Assembly: GCA_938041275.1 (NCBI GenBank)
Contig: CALISH010000174.1
Coordinates: forward strand, 1 to 30,857
Reading direction: 5' to 3'
DNA from: an uncultured Solobacterium sp.
GTDB lineage: Bacteria > Bacillota_I > Bacilli_A > Erysipelotrichales > Erysipelotrichaceae
Length of the DNA stretch: 30,857 nt
Part shown: piece after piece, positions 22,477 through 30,743 of the stretch
Numbering within the stretch: the first letter of the stretch is position 1
Layout of the letters: each line of letters starts with the position of its first letter
The notes under the pieces: generated by a model
Seen by the model: the letters and a program-made list of their open reading frames with translations, nothing else
What the model was told of the DNA's origin: nothing
Databases searched by the model: none
Translations under genes and position numbers: made by a program

Positions 22477-23822
22477 CATCGATTCAATAATTCGACTTTT
22501 CTGCGCTTTCCTTTGACTGTAAAATCTTCGAAACGAGATAAAATATCATCATCTTTGGAAAGGATTGTGACTGTTGAGAAGCGGTCTTGAATTTCAAGTG
22601 TGCCAATTTCATCAAATGAGAATATGGTACAAAGTGCACCGATGATATCTTTTGGACGTATCTTATCATTTCTTCCAGCACGAATGAGGATGTGTGTTAC
22701 TTGTGTAGAAGGTGTCACTTTCTTTTGGTATGGAATCGATAAATCAACTGGGTGTGTATCTTGCGGTCTATATGGTTGACTATGCATACGGATATACATG
22801 CCAACTTCTGACTTCATATCTTCAGGTGTTAGTAATGAAATAGAAATACCTTCATCACCTTGATGCGCAGTACGACCTGAACGATGAATGAATGTTTCAG
22901 TATCAACTGGAATATCATAATGAATTACATGGGATAGTTCATGAATGTCGAGACCTCTAGCAGCTGCGTCTGTCGCAACCAATACACGAATATCACCTTT
23001 ACGGAAATCGCTCATGATTGCGATACGTTTTCTCTCATCAAAATAACCAGAGAAAGCAGAACTAAGAATATTATTTCTTAGTAGTAGATCTGATAATTCA
23101 ATGGCTGTACTACGATGGTTTACAAATACAATCGCCGATGTGATAGGAAGGGATTGTAGAAGGGATAGTAAAGTTGTTTTCTTATCCTCGGTTTCAAGAT
23201 AGTACGAATAAATCTTCTCATTGACTGCCATATTACCTTGAAGTATCTCTTCAAATGGTGTATCAAAGTAAGTTTGAATTGTGTCATTTTTTGTGGCAGA
23301 TAAACAAATTGTTTGAACACCATGAATTTCTTTTCGTAATTGATTTACATCTTCTGATTGACCAGTGGAGTAAACTTGATCTGCTTCATCGATGATAAAC
23401 AGTGATAACTTTGAAAGGTCAAAGACACCTTGTGTATATAAATCTAATAATCTACCAGGTGTTCCGATAATGATATGCGGACGATGGCGTAGTGCGTTGA
23501 TTTGTCTATCGGAATCCATACCACCAATTAACGTTACGATATGCACTTTTGTGTAGGAAGCTAATAGCTTCGCCTCTAACGAGATTTGAATTGCGAGTTC
23601 TCGTGTTGGAGCGACAATTAAAACAGAAGTAAAATCATCGTTGTCTTGGACTTGCTCAATCGCAGGAATGAGATAGGACGCAGTTTTTCCACTACCCGTT
23701 TTGGCTAGTACAAATAGACTTTTTCCATCTTGAATCATCGGTATAACTTTTTCCTGAATCGGTAATAGGGAATGATAGCCCATTTCATTCAGGGCATTTT
23801 GTATAGAATTTGATAGTTTCAT
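22476..23822 (-). CDS. dbpA: DEAD-box RNA helicase, DbpA/YxiN-like
   Basis: 448 residues. ATP-dependent RNA helicase with all core motifs: Q23, motif I AKTGSGKT (40-47), Ia APTRELA, DEAD (145-148), SAT (175-177), VATDAAARGLDI and HRSGRTAHQ. The C-terminal 75 residues (HILIRAGRNDKIRPKDIIGAL...VKGKRRKVELLNR) match the DbpA RNA-binding domain, which in DbpA and YxiN directs the enzyme to 23S rRNA helix 92. A role in 50S assembly is therefore likely. It is the only large leftward gene here, transcribed divergently from mnmE, and appears to lack a leader (see promoter). Confidence 0.9.
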   Translation of the reverse strand: MKLSNSIQNALNEMGYHSLLPIQEKVIPMIQDGKSLFVLAKTGSGKTASYLIPAIEQVQDNDDFTSVLIVAPTRELAIQISLEAKLLASYTKVHIVTLIGGMDSDRQINALRHRPHIIIGTPGRLLDLYTQGVFDLSKLSLFIIDEADQVYSTGQSEDVNQLRKEIHGVQTICLSATKNDTIQTYFDTPFEEILQGNMAVNEKIYSYYLETEDKKTTLLSLLQSLPITSAIVFVNHRSTAIELSDLLLRNNILSSAFSGYFDERKRIAIMSDFRKGDIRVLVATDAAARGLDIHELSHVIHYDIPVDTETFIHRSGRTAHQGDEGISISLLTPEDMKSEVGMYIRMHSQPYRPQDTHPVDLSIPYQKKVTPSTQVTHILIRAGRNDKIRPKDIIGALCTIFSFDEIGTLEIQDRFSTVTILSKDDDILSRFEDFTVKGKRRKVELLNR

Positions 23823-23828
23823 GGCTTA

Positions 23829-23837
23829 ATCTTAGCA
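23829..23837 (-). promoter_or_regulatory. Extended -10 promoter giving a leaderless helicase mRNA
   Basis: On the minus strand TGCTAAGAT is a TGn extended -10 ending only 6 nt before the helicase ATG (23822-23820). The predicted start is the A of ATG. No Shine-Dalgarno sequence is visible upstream, which agrees with a leaderless transcript. Confidence 0.45.
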
Positions 23838-23886
23838 CACATTAAAAAAACTGCTGAGTTAACATGCAGAGAGTTAATAAAACTAG

Positions 23887-23892
23887 TACAAT
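23887..23892 (+). promoter_or_regulatory. Possible -10 box of the mnmE operon
   Basis: TACAAT lies 25 bp before the mnmE ATG with a strong ribosome site (GGAGGGA) between them. No convincing -35 is present at 16-18 bp, so this is a weak call. Confidence 0.3.
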
Positions 23893-23917
23893 AATAGTGG
23901 AAAACTGGAGGGACAGC

Positions 23918-25243
23918 ATGTTTCAGGATACTATAGCCGCAATCGCCACTGCCGATGCGATGGGAGCCATCTCCGTCATTCGTATTTCTGGTAGTGACGC
24001 AATTCAAATCGTTACCGACTTAACAGGTAAAGATTTTAGTAATGCCAAGGGATATACCATCCATTACGCAACTATCAAAGAAGGGAATGAATCTGTTGAC
24101 GAAGTACTCGTCAGTCTTTTCCGGGCACCGAAATCCTATACTGGTGAAGATGTTGTGGAAATCTCTTGTCATGGTGGCGTCTATATTACAAGAAAAGTAT
24201 TGTCCCTGATACTTGGTGCAGGTGCACGTATGGCACGACGTGGAGAATTTACGGAACGTGCATTTCTTAGTGGAAAGATGGACTTGTCTCAAGCAGAAGG
24301 TATTAATGACTTAATTTGGGCAAAGGATGAAATTAACGCAAAGAGCGCAATTCATTCATTAAAAGGATCTGTTGCGAAATTAATGCGACCATTGGAAGAA
24401 GATTTAACACAAATCATTTCCAATATCGAAGTAAATATCGATTATCCAGAATATGATGATGTACATCAATTAACCGAGGAAGAAATTTTGCCAAGGGCAG
24501 AGAAGTGGATTGATGATATTCATCAGATTATCGTAACAGCCCAACAATCTGCAGTAATCAAAGAAGGAATTAATACCGTTATCCTGGGTAGACCAAATGT
24601 TGGTAAGTCCTCCTTATTGAATGCATTGTTAGAAGAAGATAAAGCTATCGTTACGGATGTGGCTGGAACGACAAGAGACCTTGTGGAAGGAACTGTACGA
24701 CTAAATGGCATCACACTAAATCTAATCGATACTGCAGGTATTCGTAAGAGTGATGATGCGATTGAACAAATTGGTATTACCAAATCCTTACAAGCATTAG
24801 AAAAGGCACAGCTTGTGATTGTTGTATTAGATGGTTCTGAAGAATTAACCGAAGAAGACCAAGAACTATTAGAAAAGACAAAGAATCATAATCGTATCGT
24901 TGTATACAATAAGAAAGATAAAGATAGTATGCATGCAGGTATATCTATCAGTGCTATTCAGAAAGATATTACAGAACTAACAAATGCGATTGTGGAGAAA
25001 TATCAAAGTGAGTATATCGCAGCCAATAGTGATACATTGAATAATGAAAGACAGATTGGTTATGCTTTGCAGGCAGAACAAGCAATGAGAGATGCAGTAA
25101 ATGCATTACATGCAGGTGTGGAGCTTGACTTAGTAACAATCGATTTAGAAAAAGCGTGGACTGCATTACGACAGATCACTGGAAAGGCAGGCAAGGAAGA
25201 TCTCTTAGATGAAATCTTCTCACGCTTCTGTTTAGGAAAATAA
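23918..25243 (+). CDS. mnmE: tRNA modification GTPase MnmE (TrmE)
   Basis: 441 residues from ATG 23918, chosen because GGAGGGA precedes it and FQDTIAAIATADAMGAISVIRISG is the family N-terminus; an ATG at 23864 would add 18 unrelated residues. It partners MnmG in wobble-uridine modification. Domains: N-terminal THF-binding (1-118), helical domain, GTPase with G1 GRPNVGKS (224-231), TDVAGTTRD, DTAG and NKKD, and the terminal FCLGK carrying the conserved cysteine. It heads a tightly overlapping operon, and tatD begins 1 nt after its stop. Confidence 0.98.
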   Translation: MFQDTIAAIATADAMGAISVIRISGSDAIQIVTDLTGKDFSNAKGYTIHYATIKEGNESVDEVLVSLFRAPKSYTGEDVVEISCHGGVYITRKVLSLILGAGARMARRGEFTERAFLSGKMDLSQAEGINDLIWAKDEINAKSAIHSLKGSVAKLMRPLEEDLTQIISNIEVNIDYPEYDDVHQLTEEEILPRAEKWIDDIHQIIVTAQQSAVIKEGINTVILGRPNVGKSSLLNALLEEDKAIVTDVAGTTRDLVEGTVRLNGITLNLIDTAGIRKSDDAIEQIGITKSLQALEKAQLVIVVLDGSEELTEEDQELLEKTKNHNRIVVYNKKDKDSMHAGISISAIQKDITELTNAIVEKYQSEYIAANSDTLNNERQIGYALQAEQAMRDAVNALHAGVELDLVTIDLEKAWTALRQITGKAGKEDLLDEIFSRFCLGK

Positions 25244-25244
25244 G

Positions 25245-26039
25245 ATGAGTGAATTACATTATGTAGATACCCATTGTCATTTGATGGGAGAAGAGTTTCA
25301 AGAAGATTTAGAAGAAGTTATCGCACGCTGTAAAGAAAAGCATGTAGATAAATTAATGATAATTACATTATCACTAGAAGAAACAAAACAAGCCATTGAA
25401 TTTGCCAAACGAGACCCTGAAAACTATAAGGTTGCGGCAGGCATCTTCCCAGAAGATACTACGAAGGTAGATGAAAAATATTGGAATGCATTTTGTGAAT
25501 TGGTGAAAGATCCAATGGTAACTGCAATCGGAGAAATCGGACTAGAGTACCACTGGGTAACAGATGAAGCTGAACGTGCTGTACAGCGTGAATACTTTGC
25601 AAAGCTAATCGAACTAGCAAGAGAAGTAAATAAACCAATCCTAGTACATTCTAGAGATGCCATGCAGGATACCTTCGATATTATGAAGAAACATCACTGG
25701 AAGGGATTATTACATTGTTTCCCTGGTTCAAAAGAGATGGCAAAAGAATTCACGAAACTAGGTTATTATATCGCACTTGGTGGGGCGTTGACATTTAAGA
25801 ATGCAAGACATTCTGTAGATGTCGTAGAGACGATCGACTTAAACTACTTACTCAGTGAAACAGATGCGCCATATATGGCACCAGTTCCAGTTCGTGGAAC
25901 TCGAAATGAACCATCCAATATTCCATATATTGTAGAAAAGATGGCAGAGATTCGAAATATACCAGTTGAAGAAATGGCTACACAAATCGATGCCAACTGG
26001 ACTAGATTCTTGGAGGAAGCAGATGGATCGCATTCATGA
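25245..26039 (+). CDS. tatD: TatD family metal-dependent deoxyribonuclease
   Basis: 264 residues. Metal-dependent hydrolase with 3'-5' exonuclease activity in characterised members. Metal ligands are visible: H10 and H12 (VDTHCHL), E97 (GEIGLEYH), H135 (LVHSRDA), H157 (HCFPGS) and D207 (SETDAPY). In Bacillus (yabD) it also precedes rnmV and ksgA, but after metS; here mnmE takes that place. Its last 17 nt overlap the rnmV start. Confidence 0.95.
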   Translation: MSELHYVDTHCHLMGEEFQEDLEEVIARCKEKHVDKLMIITLSLEETKQAIEFAKRDPENYKVAAGIFPEDTTKVDEKYWNAFCELVKDPMVTAIGEIGLEYHWVTDEAERAVQREYFAKLIELAREVNKPILVHSRDAMQDTFDIMKKHHWKGLLHCFPGSKEMAKEFTKLGYYIALGGALTFKNARHSVDVVETIDLNYLLSETDAPYMAPVPVRGTRNEPSNIPYIVEKMAEIRNIPVEEMATQIDANWTRFLEEADGSHS

Positions 26040-26556
26040 GATAATTGTTGTGGAAGGTAGACACGATACACAACAATTAAAGAAGTACTTTGATTGTGAA
26101 ACGATAGAGACAGGTGGTAGCAGTATCGATGATAAAGTCATTGAACAGATTCGCCATGCCGCAAGCAGGCGAGGTGTAATTGTCTTTACTGATCCAGATA
26201 CACCAGGCAATCAAATCCGCCACATTATCAATCAACATGTTCCTAACTGTAAGAATGCATTTGTGGATAAGCATTATGCACGTACAGAGAAGAAGGTTGG
26301 TATTGAACATGCGGATAAAGATACATTATGGGACGCACTACAAAATGTCGTCACAATCACCAATACTCCAAAGGGTAGTTTAACGATGAGTGACCTATTT
26401 GAACTTGGTCTAAGTGGTCAATCTAATAGTGCAGAATTACGACGTAGAGTTGGAGAATACTACCATATTGGGGATGGCAATGCGAAGACCATGCTTGCAA
26501 GGTTAAACTGTCTTGCGATTAACAAAGAAGAATTACGAGAGGTTATAGATAAATGA
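26023..26556 (+). CDS. rnmV: Ribonuclease M5
   Basis: 177 residues from ATG 26023, which has GGAGGA 7 nt upstream; a longer in-frame form from 25966 lies inside tatD and adds unrelated residues. RNase M5 trims 5S rRNA precursors in Gram-positives. The TOPRIM domain shows VVEGRHD (catalytic Glu11) and FTDPDTPG (Asp57, Asp59), with KVGIEHA further on. It overlaps tatD upstream and rsmA downstream (ATGA), as expected for the conserved rnmV-ksgA pair. Confidence 0.95.
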   Translation: MDRIHEIIVVEGRHDTQQLKKYFDCETIETGGSSIDDKVIEQIRHAASRRGVIVFTDPDTPGNQIRHIINQHVPNCKNAFVDKHYARTEKKVGIEHADKDTLWDALQNVVTITNTPKGSLTMSDLFELGLSGQSNSAELRRRVGEYYHIGDGNAKTMLARLNCLAINKEELREVIDK

Positions 26557-27395
26557 AAAAATTAATTTCAACACCGTCTCGCACAAAAGAGATACTAGAT
26601 CAATTTGGATTACGAGCGAAGAAGGGTTTTGGACAGAACTTTTTAGTTGACCCAGTTATCGTAGAATGCTGTGCTGAAATGTCACATTGCGAAGGGGCAG
26701 TAATCGAAATTGGTCCAGGCATTGGAAGTTTAACCGAACAGCTAGCAATGCATGCACAACATGTACTTGCATTTGAGATAGATGAAGGTTTAATTCCAGT
26801 ACTACAACATACTTTAGAAGACTATTCCAATGTTGAGATTATCTTACAGGATTTCTTAACATGTGATTTAGATGAAGTTGTACATGCATTAAAAGAAAAG
26901 TATGGAACCGTATCTGTATGTGCAAATCTTCCATACTACATTACAACACCAGTACTGTTTAAGATATTTGAAAATCCAGATATCTCTTATATTACAGTTA
27001 TGGTACAAAAGGAAGTCGGTGATCGTTTTGTCGCAAAACCAAAAGATCCTGAATACAACGCCCTATCTGTAGAGGGGCAGTATCTATTCGATATCAAGCG
27101 TTTATTTACAGTACCAGGTAGATCCTTTAATCCTTCCCCTGCTGTCGATAGTGTAATCATTCAATTTGCCAGAAAGAATCATGACGTAAGTAATGAAGAG
27201 ATTCGAGACTTCTTTGAACTGGTAAGAGCCTGTTTCAAGCAACGTCGTAAAACCATTTACAATAATCTGAAAGAATATGTAGATGATGGTACTAAGGCAA
27301 CAGAGATACTGGAGAAGGCAAATATCCCTGTAAATAAACGTGCCCAGGAATTAACCATCGATGAATTAAAACAAATTCATGAGGTCATGAAATGA
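26553..27395 (+). CDS. rsmA: 16S rRNA dimethyladenosine transferase RsmA (KsgA)
   Basis: 280 residues. It dimethylates A1518 and A1519 of 16S rRNA, a late step in 30S assembly. Visible: GQNFLVDP (27-34), SAM motif I IEIGPGIGSLTEQLA (51-65), catalytic NLPYY (125-129) and the RRKT segment near the C-terminus. Start and stop each overlap a neighbour by 4 nt (rnmV and ispE). Confidence 0.97.
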   Translation: MKKLISTPSRTKEILDQFGLRAKKGFGQNFLVDPVIVECCAEMSHCEGAVIEIGPGIGSLTEQLAMHAQHVLAFEIDEGLIPVLQHTLEDYSNVEIILQDFLTCDLDEVVHALKEKYGTVSVCANLPYYITTPVLFKIFENPDISYITVMVQKEVGDRFVAKPKDPEYNALSVEGQYLFDIKRLFTVPGRSFNPSPAVDSVIIQFARKNHDVSNEEIRDFFELVRACFKQRRKTIYNNLKEYVDDGTKATEILEKANIPVNKRAQELTIDELKQIHEVMK

Positions 27396-28234
27396 AAGAG
27401 CGAGCATACGCAAAAATAAATCTATGTTTAGATGTTGTGGGTAAACGAGAAGATGGTTACCATGATTTAAAAATGATTATGGTTCCAATCAATTTCTACG
27501 ATGTTTTAGAAATGGAATTTGCAAAACAGACAACACTGGAGTTAAATCGAGACTACTTACCGATCAATGATAAGAATACAATTGTAAAGGCGATTCATAT
27601 CATGCAGGAAAAGTATAATCTCAAAGAAGAGTTTCGCTGTCGTTTGGAGAAACATATTCCTACAAGAGCTGGTCTAGCGGGTGGTAGTGCAGATGCGGCT
27701 GCCGCAATACGTATGATTAATCGTATGTGTAATCTAAATCTTACAAAAGATGAGATGATTGAGGTAGGAAAAAAGGTTGGTGCAGATGTACCTTTCTGTA
27801 TCCTCAATCGACCTGCATTTGTGGAAGGAATTGGTGAGAAGATAACAACTTTCTCATGTAAACCAGATTTCTCATTATTGTTGATAAAGCCGCGTAAGGG
27901 TGTATCGACTGCAGAAGCCTTCCATATCGTGGATGAACAAGAAGGAATTCATCCCGATTGTAAAGCAATGCAAGAGGCATTAGAGAACAATGATTATGAC
28001 GGCATTATCCATTGTTTAGGTAACTCCATGGAAAATGCCGCAATGATATTGGTTCCAGAAATCCGAAATGCAAAACAAGACTTATTGGACTTAGGATTTG
28101 ATGGCGTACTGATGTCAGGTAGTGGTTCAACTGTGTTTGGTATCACAAAAGACACAGAATTATTAGAACGTTCCATTGATGTATTAAAAAAGAAGAGATA
28201 CTTTGTTAGAAAGACAACAGTATATACACGATAA
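27392..28234 (+). CDS. ispE: 4-diphosphocytidyl-2-C-methyl-D-erythritol kinase
   Basis: 280 residues. GHMP kinase of the non-mevalonate (MEP) isoprenoid pathway. Visible: AYAKINLCLDVVGKREDGYHDL with catalytic K8, the ATP loop PTRAGLAGGSADAAAA (90-105), D132 in VGADVPF and the C-terminal MSGSGSTVFGI. Its presence implies undecaprenyl phosphate is made through MEP intermediates. It overlaps rsmA by 4 nt; glmU follows after 33 nt with its own ribosome site. Confidence 0.96.
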   Translation: MKERAYAKINLCLDVVGKREDGYHDLKMIMVPINFYDVLEMEFAKQTTLELNRDYLPINDKNTIVKAIHIMQEKYNLKEEFRCRLEKHIPTRAGLAGGSADAAAAIRMINRMCNLNLTKDEMIEVGKKVGADVPFCILNRPAFVEGIGEKITTFSCKPDFSLLLIKPRKGVSTAEAFHIVDEQEGIHPDCKAMQEALENNDYDGIIHCLGNSMENAAMILVPEIRNAKQDLLDLGFDGVLMSGSGSTVFGITKDTELLERSIDVLKKKRYFVRKTTVYTR

Positions 28235-28267
28235 TACATGCTTGCATGAAATATAGGAGAAAACAAA

Positions 28268-29209
28268 ATGAAGAACGCAATTATTATGGCGGGTGGTAAA
28301 GGAACCCGCATGCACTCAGAATTACCAAAGGTATTACATAAGATTCTAGAAGTACCAATGTTAGGTATGGTAATTAACAGTTTAAAGAAGTCTGGAACCG
28401 AAAGAATTGTATGTGTTGTTGGTTACAAGCACGAAGAAGTTGAAACTGCAATGGCTGGTAAGTGCGAGTTTGCAATACAACAGCCACAATTAGGTACAGG
28501 CCATGCGGTCATGCAGGCACAACAGCTCGCAAATGAAGAAGGTATTACGCTAGTTGCAAGTGGAGATACACCATGCGTAAAACCAGAAACATACCAGAAA
28601 TTATATGATTTGATTGGTGATGCGGACATGGCAGTACTGACTGCAATTCCAGAAGACAATGGAGCATACGGTCGTGTTATTCGTAACGCAGATGGAACTG
28701 TAGAAAAGATTGTAGAGTTTAAAGACGCAAATGATGTTGAAAAGGCAGTACGTGAAATTAACACAGGTATCTATGCCTTCAACAACCAATCTCTATTTGA
28801 AGGACTCAAGCATTTGAATAATAACAATGCTCAAAATGAATACTATCTAACAGATTTAGTTGAGATTCTAAAGAAGCTAGGCAAGAAGGTCGTTGCAATC
28901 CCATGTGATGATTGGCAAGAAGTACAAGGTATCAATGGAAACGTGGAATTAGCACACGCCGCAAAATACATGCAAGAGAGAATAAATACAGAGTGGATGA
29001 AGAAGGGTGTTACAATCTATGACCCTAATACAACATACATCGGACCAAGTGTAACATTTGGAACAGATGTCATTATCCACCCGAATACATACCTCTATGG
29101 AGATGTAACCGTAGAAGATTATGCTGAAATTCTACCAGGCACATGGTTAGAAGATACAAAAGTTTCAAAAGCTGAAATAGTCGGACCATTTATTCGCCGT
29201 AAGGGTTGA
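28268..29209 (+). CDS. glmU: UDP-GlcNAc pyrophosphorylase, GlmU lacking the acetyltransferase domain
   Basis: 313 residues, against about 455 for bifunctional GlmU. The N-terminal uridyltransferase is intact: MAGGKGTRM (7-15), LPKVL (19-23), QLGTGHA (74-80), the GDTP metal site (D100), the NTGIY and EYYLTDLVEIL segments, and GINGNVELA. The left-handed beta-helix begins (TTYIGPSVTFGTDVIIHPNTYL) but stops at VGPFIRRKG, before the residues that bind acetyl-CoA and acetylate glucosamine-1-phosphate. No remnant follows, as prs begins 67 nt later with its promoter across the stop. This protein could make UDP-GlcNAc only from supplied GlcNAc-1-P. Confidence 0.93.
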   Translation: MKNAIIMAGGKGTRMHSELPKVLHKILEVPMLGMVINSLKKSGTERIVCVVGYKHEEVETAMAGKCEFAIQQPQLGTGHAVMQAQQLANEEGITLVASGDTPCVKPETYQKLYDLIGDADMAVLTAIPEDNGAYGRVIRNADGTVEKIVEFKDANDVEKAVREINTGIYAFNNQSLFEGLKHLNNNNAQNEYYLTDLVEILKKLGKKVVAIPCDDWQEVQGINGNVELAHAAKYMQERINTEWMKKGVTIYDPNTTYIGPSVTFGTDVIIHPNTYLYGDVTVEDYAEILPGTWLEDTKVSKAEIVGPFIRRKG

Positions 29210-29234
29210 CGAATAGTTATAAAACATCTTTAAT
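29206..29234 (+). promoter_or_regulatory. Promoter of prs
   Basis: TTGACG (29206-29211), 17 bp, then TTTAAT (29229-29234). The -35 box contains the glmU stop codon. The start would be near 29241, about 35 nt before the prs ATG, which is preceded by GAAGAGGA. Confidence 0.6.
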
Positions 29235-29276
29235 TAATAAGGATATACAACATTAATATGGGAGAAGAGGAAAATC

Positions 29277-30251
29277 ATGGTTAAGGAAACTGTCGTATTC
29301 GCTCTAACATCAAGCACCGATCTAGCAGCGTCTATTTGTAAGCATTTGGGATTACCTTTAGGTAAGATCAAGGTTGAACATTTCGCAGATGGTGAGATTT
29401 TAGTCGAACCACAAGAATCTGTCAGAGGTCGTTCTGTTTTCATTATTCAGTCAACATGCAGTCCAGTATCGGAACGTTTGATGGAAGTTCTCATCTGCAT
29501 CGACGCATGTAAACGTGCAAGTGCTGGAGAGATTAACGTTATTATGCCTTATTACGGTTATGCTCGTCAGGATCGTAAAGCTAAACCACGTCAGCCAATT
29601 ACATCGAAGTTAGTCGCAAACCTATTACAGGTTGCAGGGGCTCACCGTGTTGTAACATTTGACTTACACGCTGCACAGATTCAGGGTTACTTCGATATTC
29701 CAATCGATGATATTACAGCAGTACCAATGCTAGCAAGCTACTTCAAGGAATTAGAGATTCCAAAAGAAGAATTGGTAGTTGTTTCACCAGATCATGGTGG
29801 AGTTACACGTGCTAGAAGAGTTGCTGATTTATTAGATGCACCTATCGCAATTATCGATAAGCGTCGTCCAAAACCAAACATGGTTGAAGCACAAAACATC
29901 ATTGGTGATGTAAAGGATAAGACATGCATTGTCATTGACGATATCTGTGATACAGCAGGTTCCCTTGTGGCTGGATGTGAAATCTTAAAGCGCCATGGTG
30001 CTAAGGATATCTACACTGGAATTACACATGGTGTATTCTCACGTGATGCAATTGCGAAGATTGAAAACTCACCAATCACAAAGATGGTAATTACGGATAC
30101 GATTCCACTTCGTGAAGACCAAAAGGCAGGTACAACAAAGATTCAAGTATTATCTATCGCTGAAATGCTTGCGAATACAATTGAATCAATCGAAAATCAT
30201 ACACCTGTATCCAAGGTATATGAAGAATACTCATTCGACAGTTTTAAATAA
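29277..30251 (+). CDS. prs: Ribose-phosphate pyrophosphokinase (PRPP synthetase)
   Basis: 324 residues. It makes PRPP from ribose-5-phosphate and ATP for nucleotide, His and Trp synthesis. Visible: ADGEILVE, the RSVFIIQSTCSP segment, PYYGYARQDRK (ATP binding), TFDLHAAQIQGYFDIP (metal His) and the PRPP loop CIVIDDICDTAGSL. It follows glmU as in Bacillus and is followed by two hairpin terminators. Confidence 0.97.
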   Translation: MVKETVVFALTSSTDLAASICKHLGLPLGKIKVEHFADGEILVEPQESVRGRSVFIIQSTCSPVSERLMEVLICIDACKRASAGEINVIMPYYGYARQDRKAKPRQPITSKLVANLLQVAGAHRVVTFDLHAAQIQGYFDIPIDDITAVPMLASYFKELEIPKEELVVVSPDHGGVTRARRVADLLDAPIAIIDKRRPKPNMVEAQNIIGDVKDKTCIVIDDICDTAGSLVAGCEILKRHGAKDIYTGITHGVFSRDAIAKIENSPITKMVITDTIPLREDQKAGTTKIQVLSIAEMLANTIESIENHTPVSKVYEEYSFDSFK

Positions 30252-30259
30252 GAGATACA

Positions 30260-30284
30260 AAAAGATGGTCATATGCCATCTTTT
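30260..30284 (+). terminator. Terminator of prs
   Basis: AAAAGATGG (30260-30268) pairs perfectly with CCATCTTTT (30276-30284) around TCATATG, ending in T-rich sequence. It starts 8 nt after the prs stop codon. Confidence 0.8.
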
Positions 30285-30302
30285 CTTGTACTTATCAACA
30301 AT

Positions 30303-30329
30303 AAAAAAGAACGGATAAACCGTTCTTTT
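30303..30329. terminator. Bidirectional terminator between prs and csp
   Basis: AAAAGAACGG (30305-30314) pairs perfectly with CCGTTCTTTT (30320-30329) around ATAAA. It has T-runs on both strands, so it backs up the prs terminator and ends the leftward csp transcript. Confidence 0.85.
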
Positions 30330-30348
30330 GTTCGTACAATGTTCTTAA

Positions 30349-30549
30349 TTAGAGCTTTGTTACGTTGGAAGCCTGTGGTCCACGATTAGACTCTGTGATG
30401 TCGAAGCTTACTGCAGCGCCTTCATCAAGTGTCTTGAATCCTTCACTCTGAATTGCTGAGTAATGAACGAAAACGTCCTTACCTTCATCAGTTGTGATGA
30501 ATCCGTAGCCCTTTTCAGCATTAAACCATTTTACCTTGCCTGTTGCCAT
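30349..30549 (-). CDS. csp: Cold-shock domain protein
   Basis: 66 residues, one cold-shock OB fold. RNA-binding motifs RNP1 KGYGFI and RNP2 VFVHY are intact, and it starts MATGKVKWFNAEKGYGFI. It binds single-stranded RNA/DNA as an RNA chaperone. Which paralogue (A, B, D) cannot be told. The nearest ribosome site is AAAGG about 5 nt before ATG, with a second GGAG about 14 nt upstream. The long leader (about 50 nt) is shorter than those of classical cold-inducible csp genes. Confidence 0.96.
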   Translation of the reverse strand: MATGKVKWFNAEKGYGFITTDEGKDVFVHYSAIQSEGFKTLDEGAAVSFDITESNRGPQASNVTKL

Positions 30550-30601
30550 TGTGCCTTTGAATCTCCTATTCTATGATACGGAAGTAAATCCTGTATTCTC
30601 T

Positions 30602-30630
30602 ATTATGATATACTGGCAATGTTAAAAACA
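30602..30630 (-). promoter_or_regulatory. Probable promoter of csp
   Basis: On the minus strand a TATCAT -10 at about 30607-30602 lies 17 bp after TTGTGT. The -35 is poor, so the call is tentative. Nothing else coding is seen between 30550 and the T-box promoter. Confidence 0.35.
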
Positions 30631-30709
30631 CAAGATTTATTTATGTAGACCGCATGAATAAAGGAGATAGAAAAGATTTCAAACAACATAAAAGATATAT
30701 TCTGTGTCT

Positions 30710-30737
30710 TTGCAAAAATGTACTTTCAACGTATAAT
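30710..30737 (+). promoter_or_regulatory. Promoter of the second T-box leader
   Basis: TTGCAA (30710-30715), 16 bp, then a perfect TATAAT (30732-30737). Transcription would start near 30744, at the expected distance before the T-box Stem I. Confidence 0.5.
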
Positions 30738-30743
30738 AATACC

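Noticed and set aside
23864..23917. N-terminal extension of mnmE from ATG 23864
   Set aside because: It adds 18 residues unlike the family and contains the probable promoter region; ATG 23918 has GGAGGGA and the family N-terminus.
25966..26022. Longer rnmV from ATG 25966
   Set aside because: The extra residues are an out-of-frame reading of tatD; ATG 26023 has a strong ribosome site and gives the normal RNase M5 start.
29207..29276. Frameshift explaining the short glmU
   Set aside because: No frame after the stop encodes beta-helix repeats and only 67 nt remain before prs, so a point indel cannot restore the missing 140 residues.
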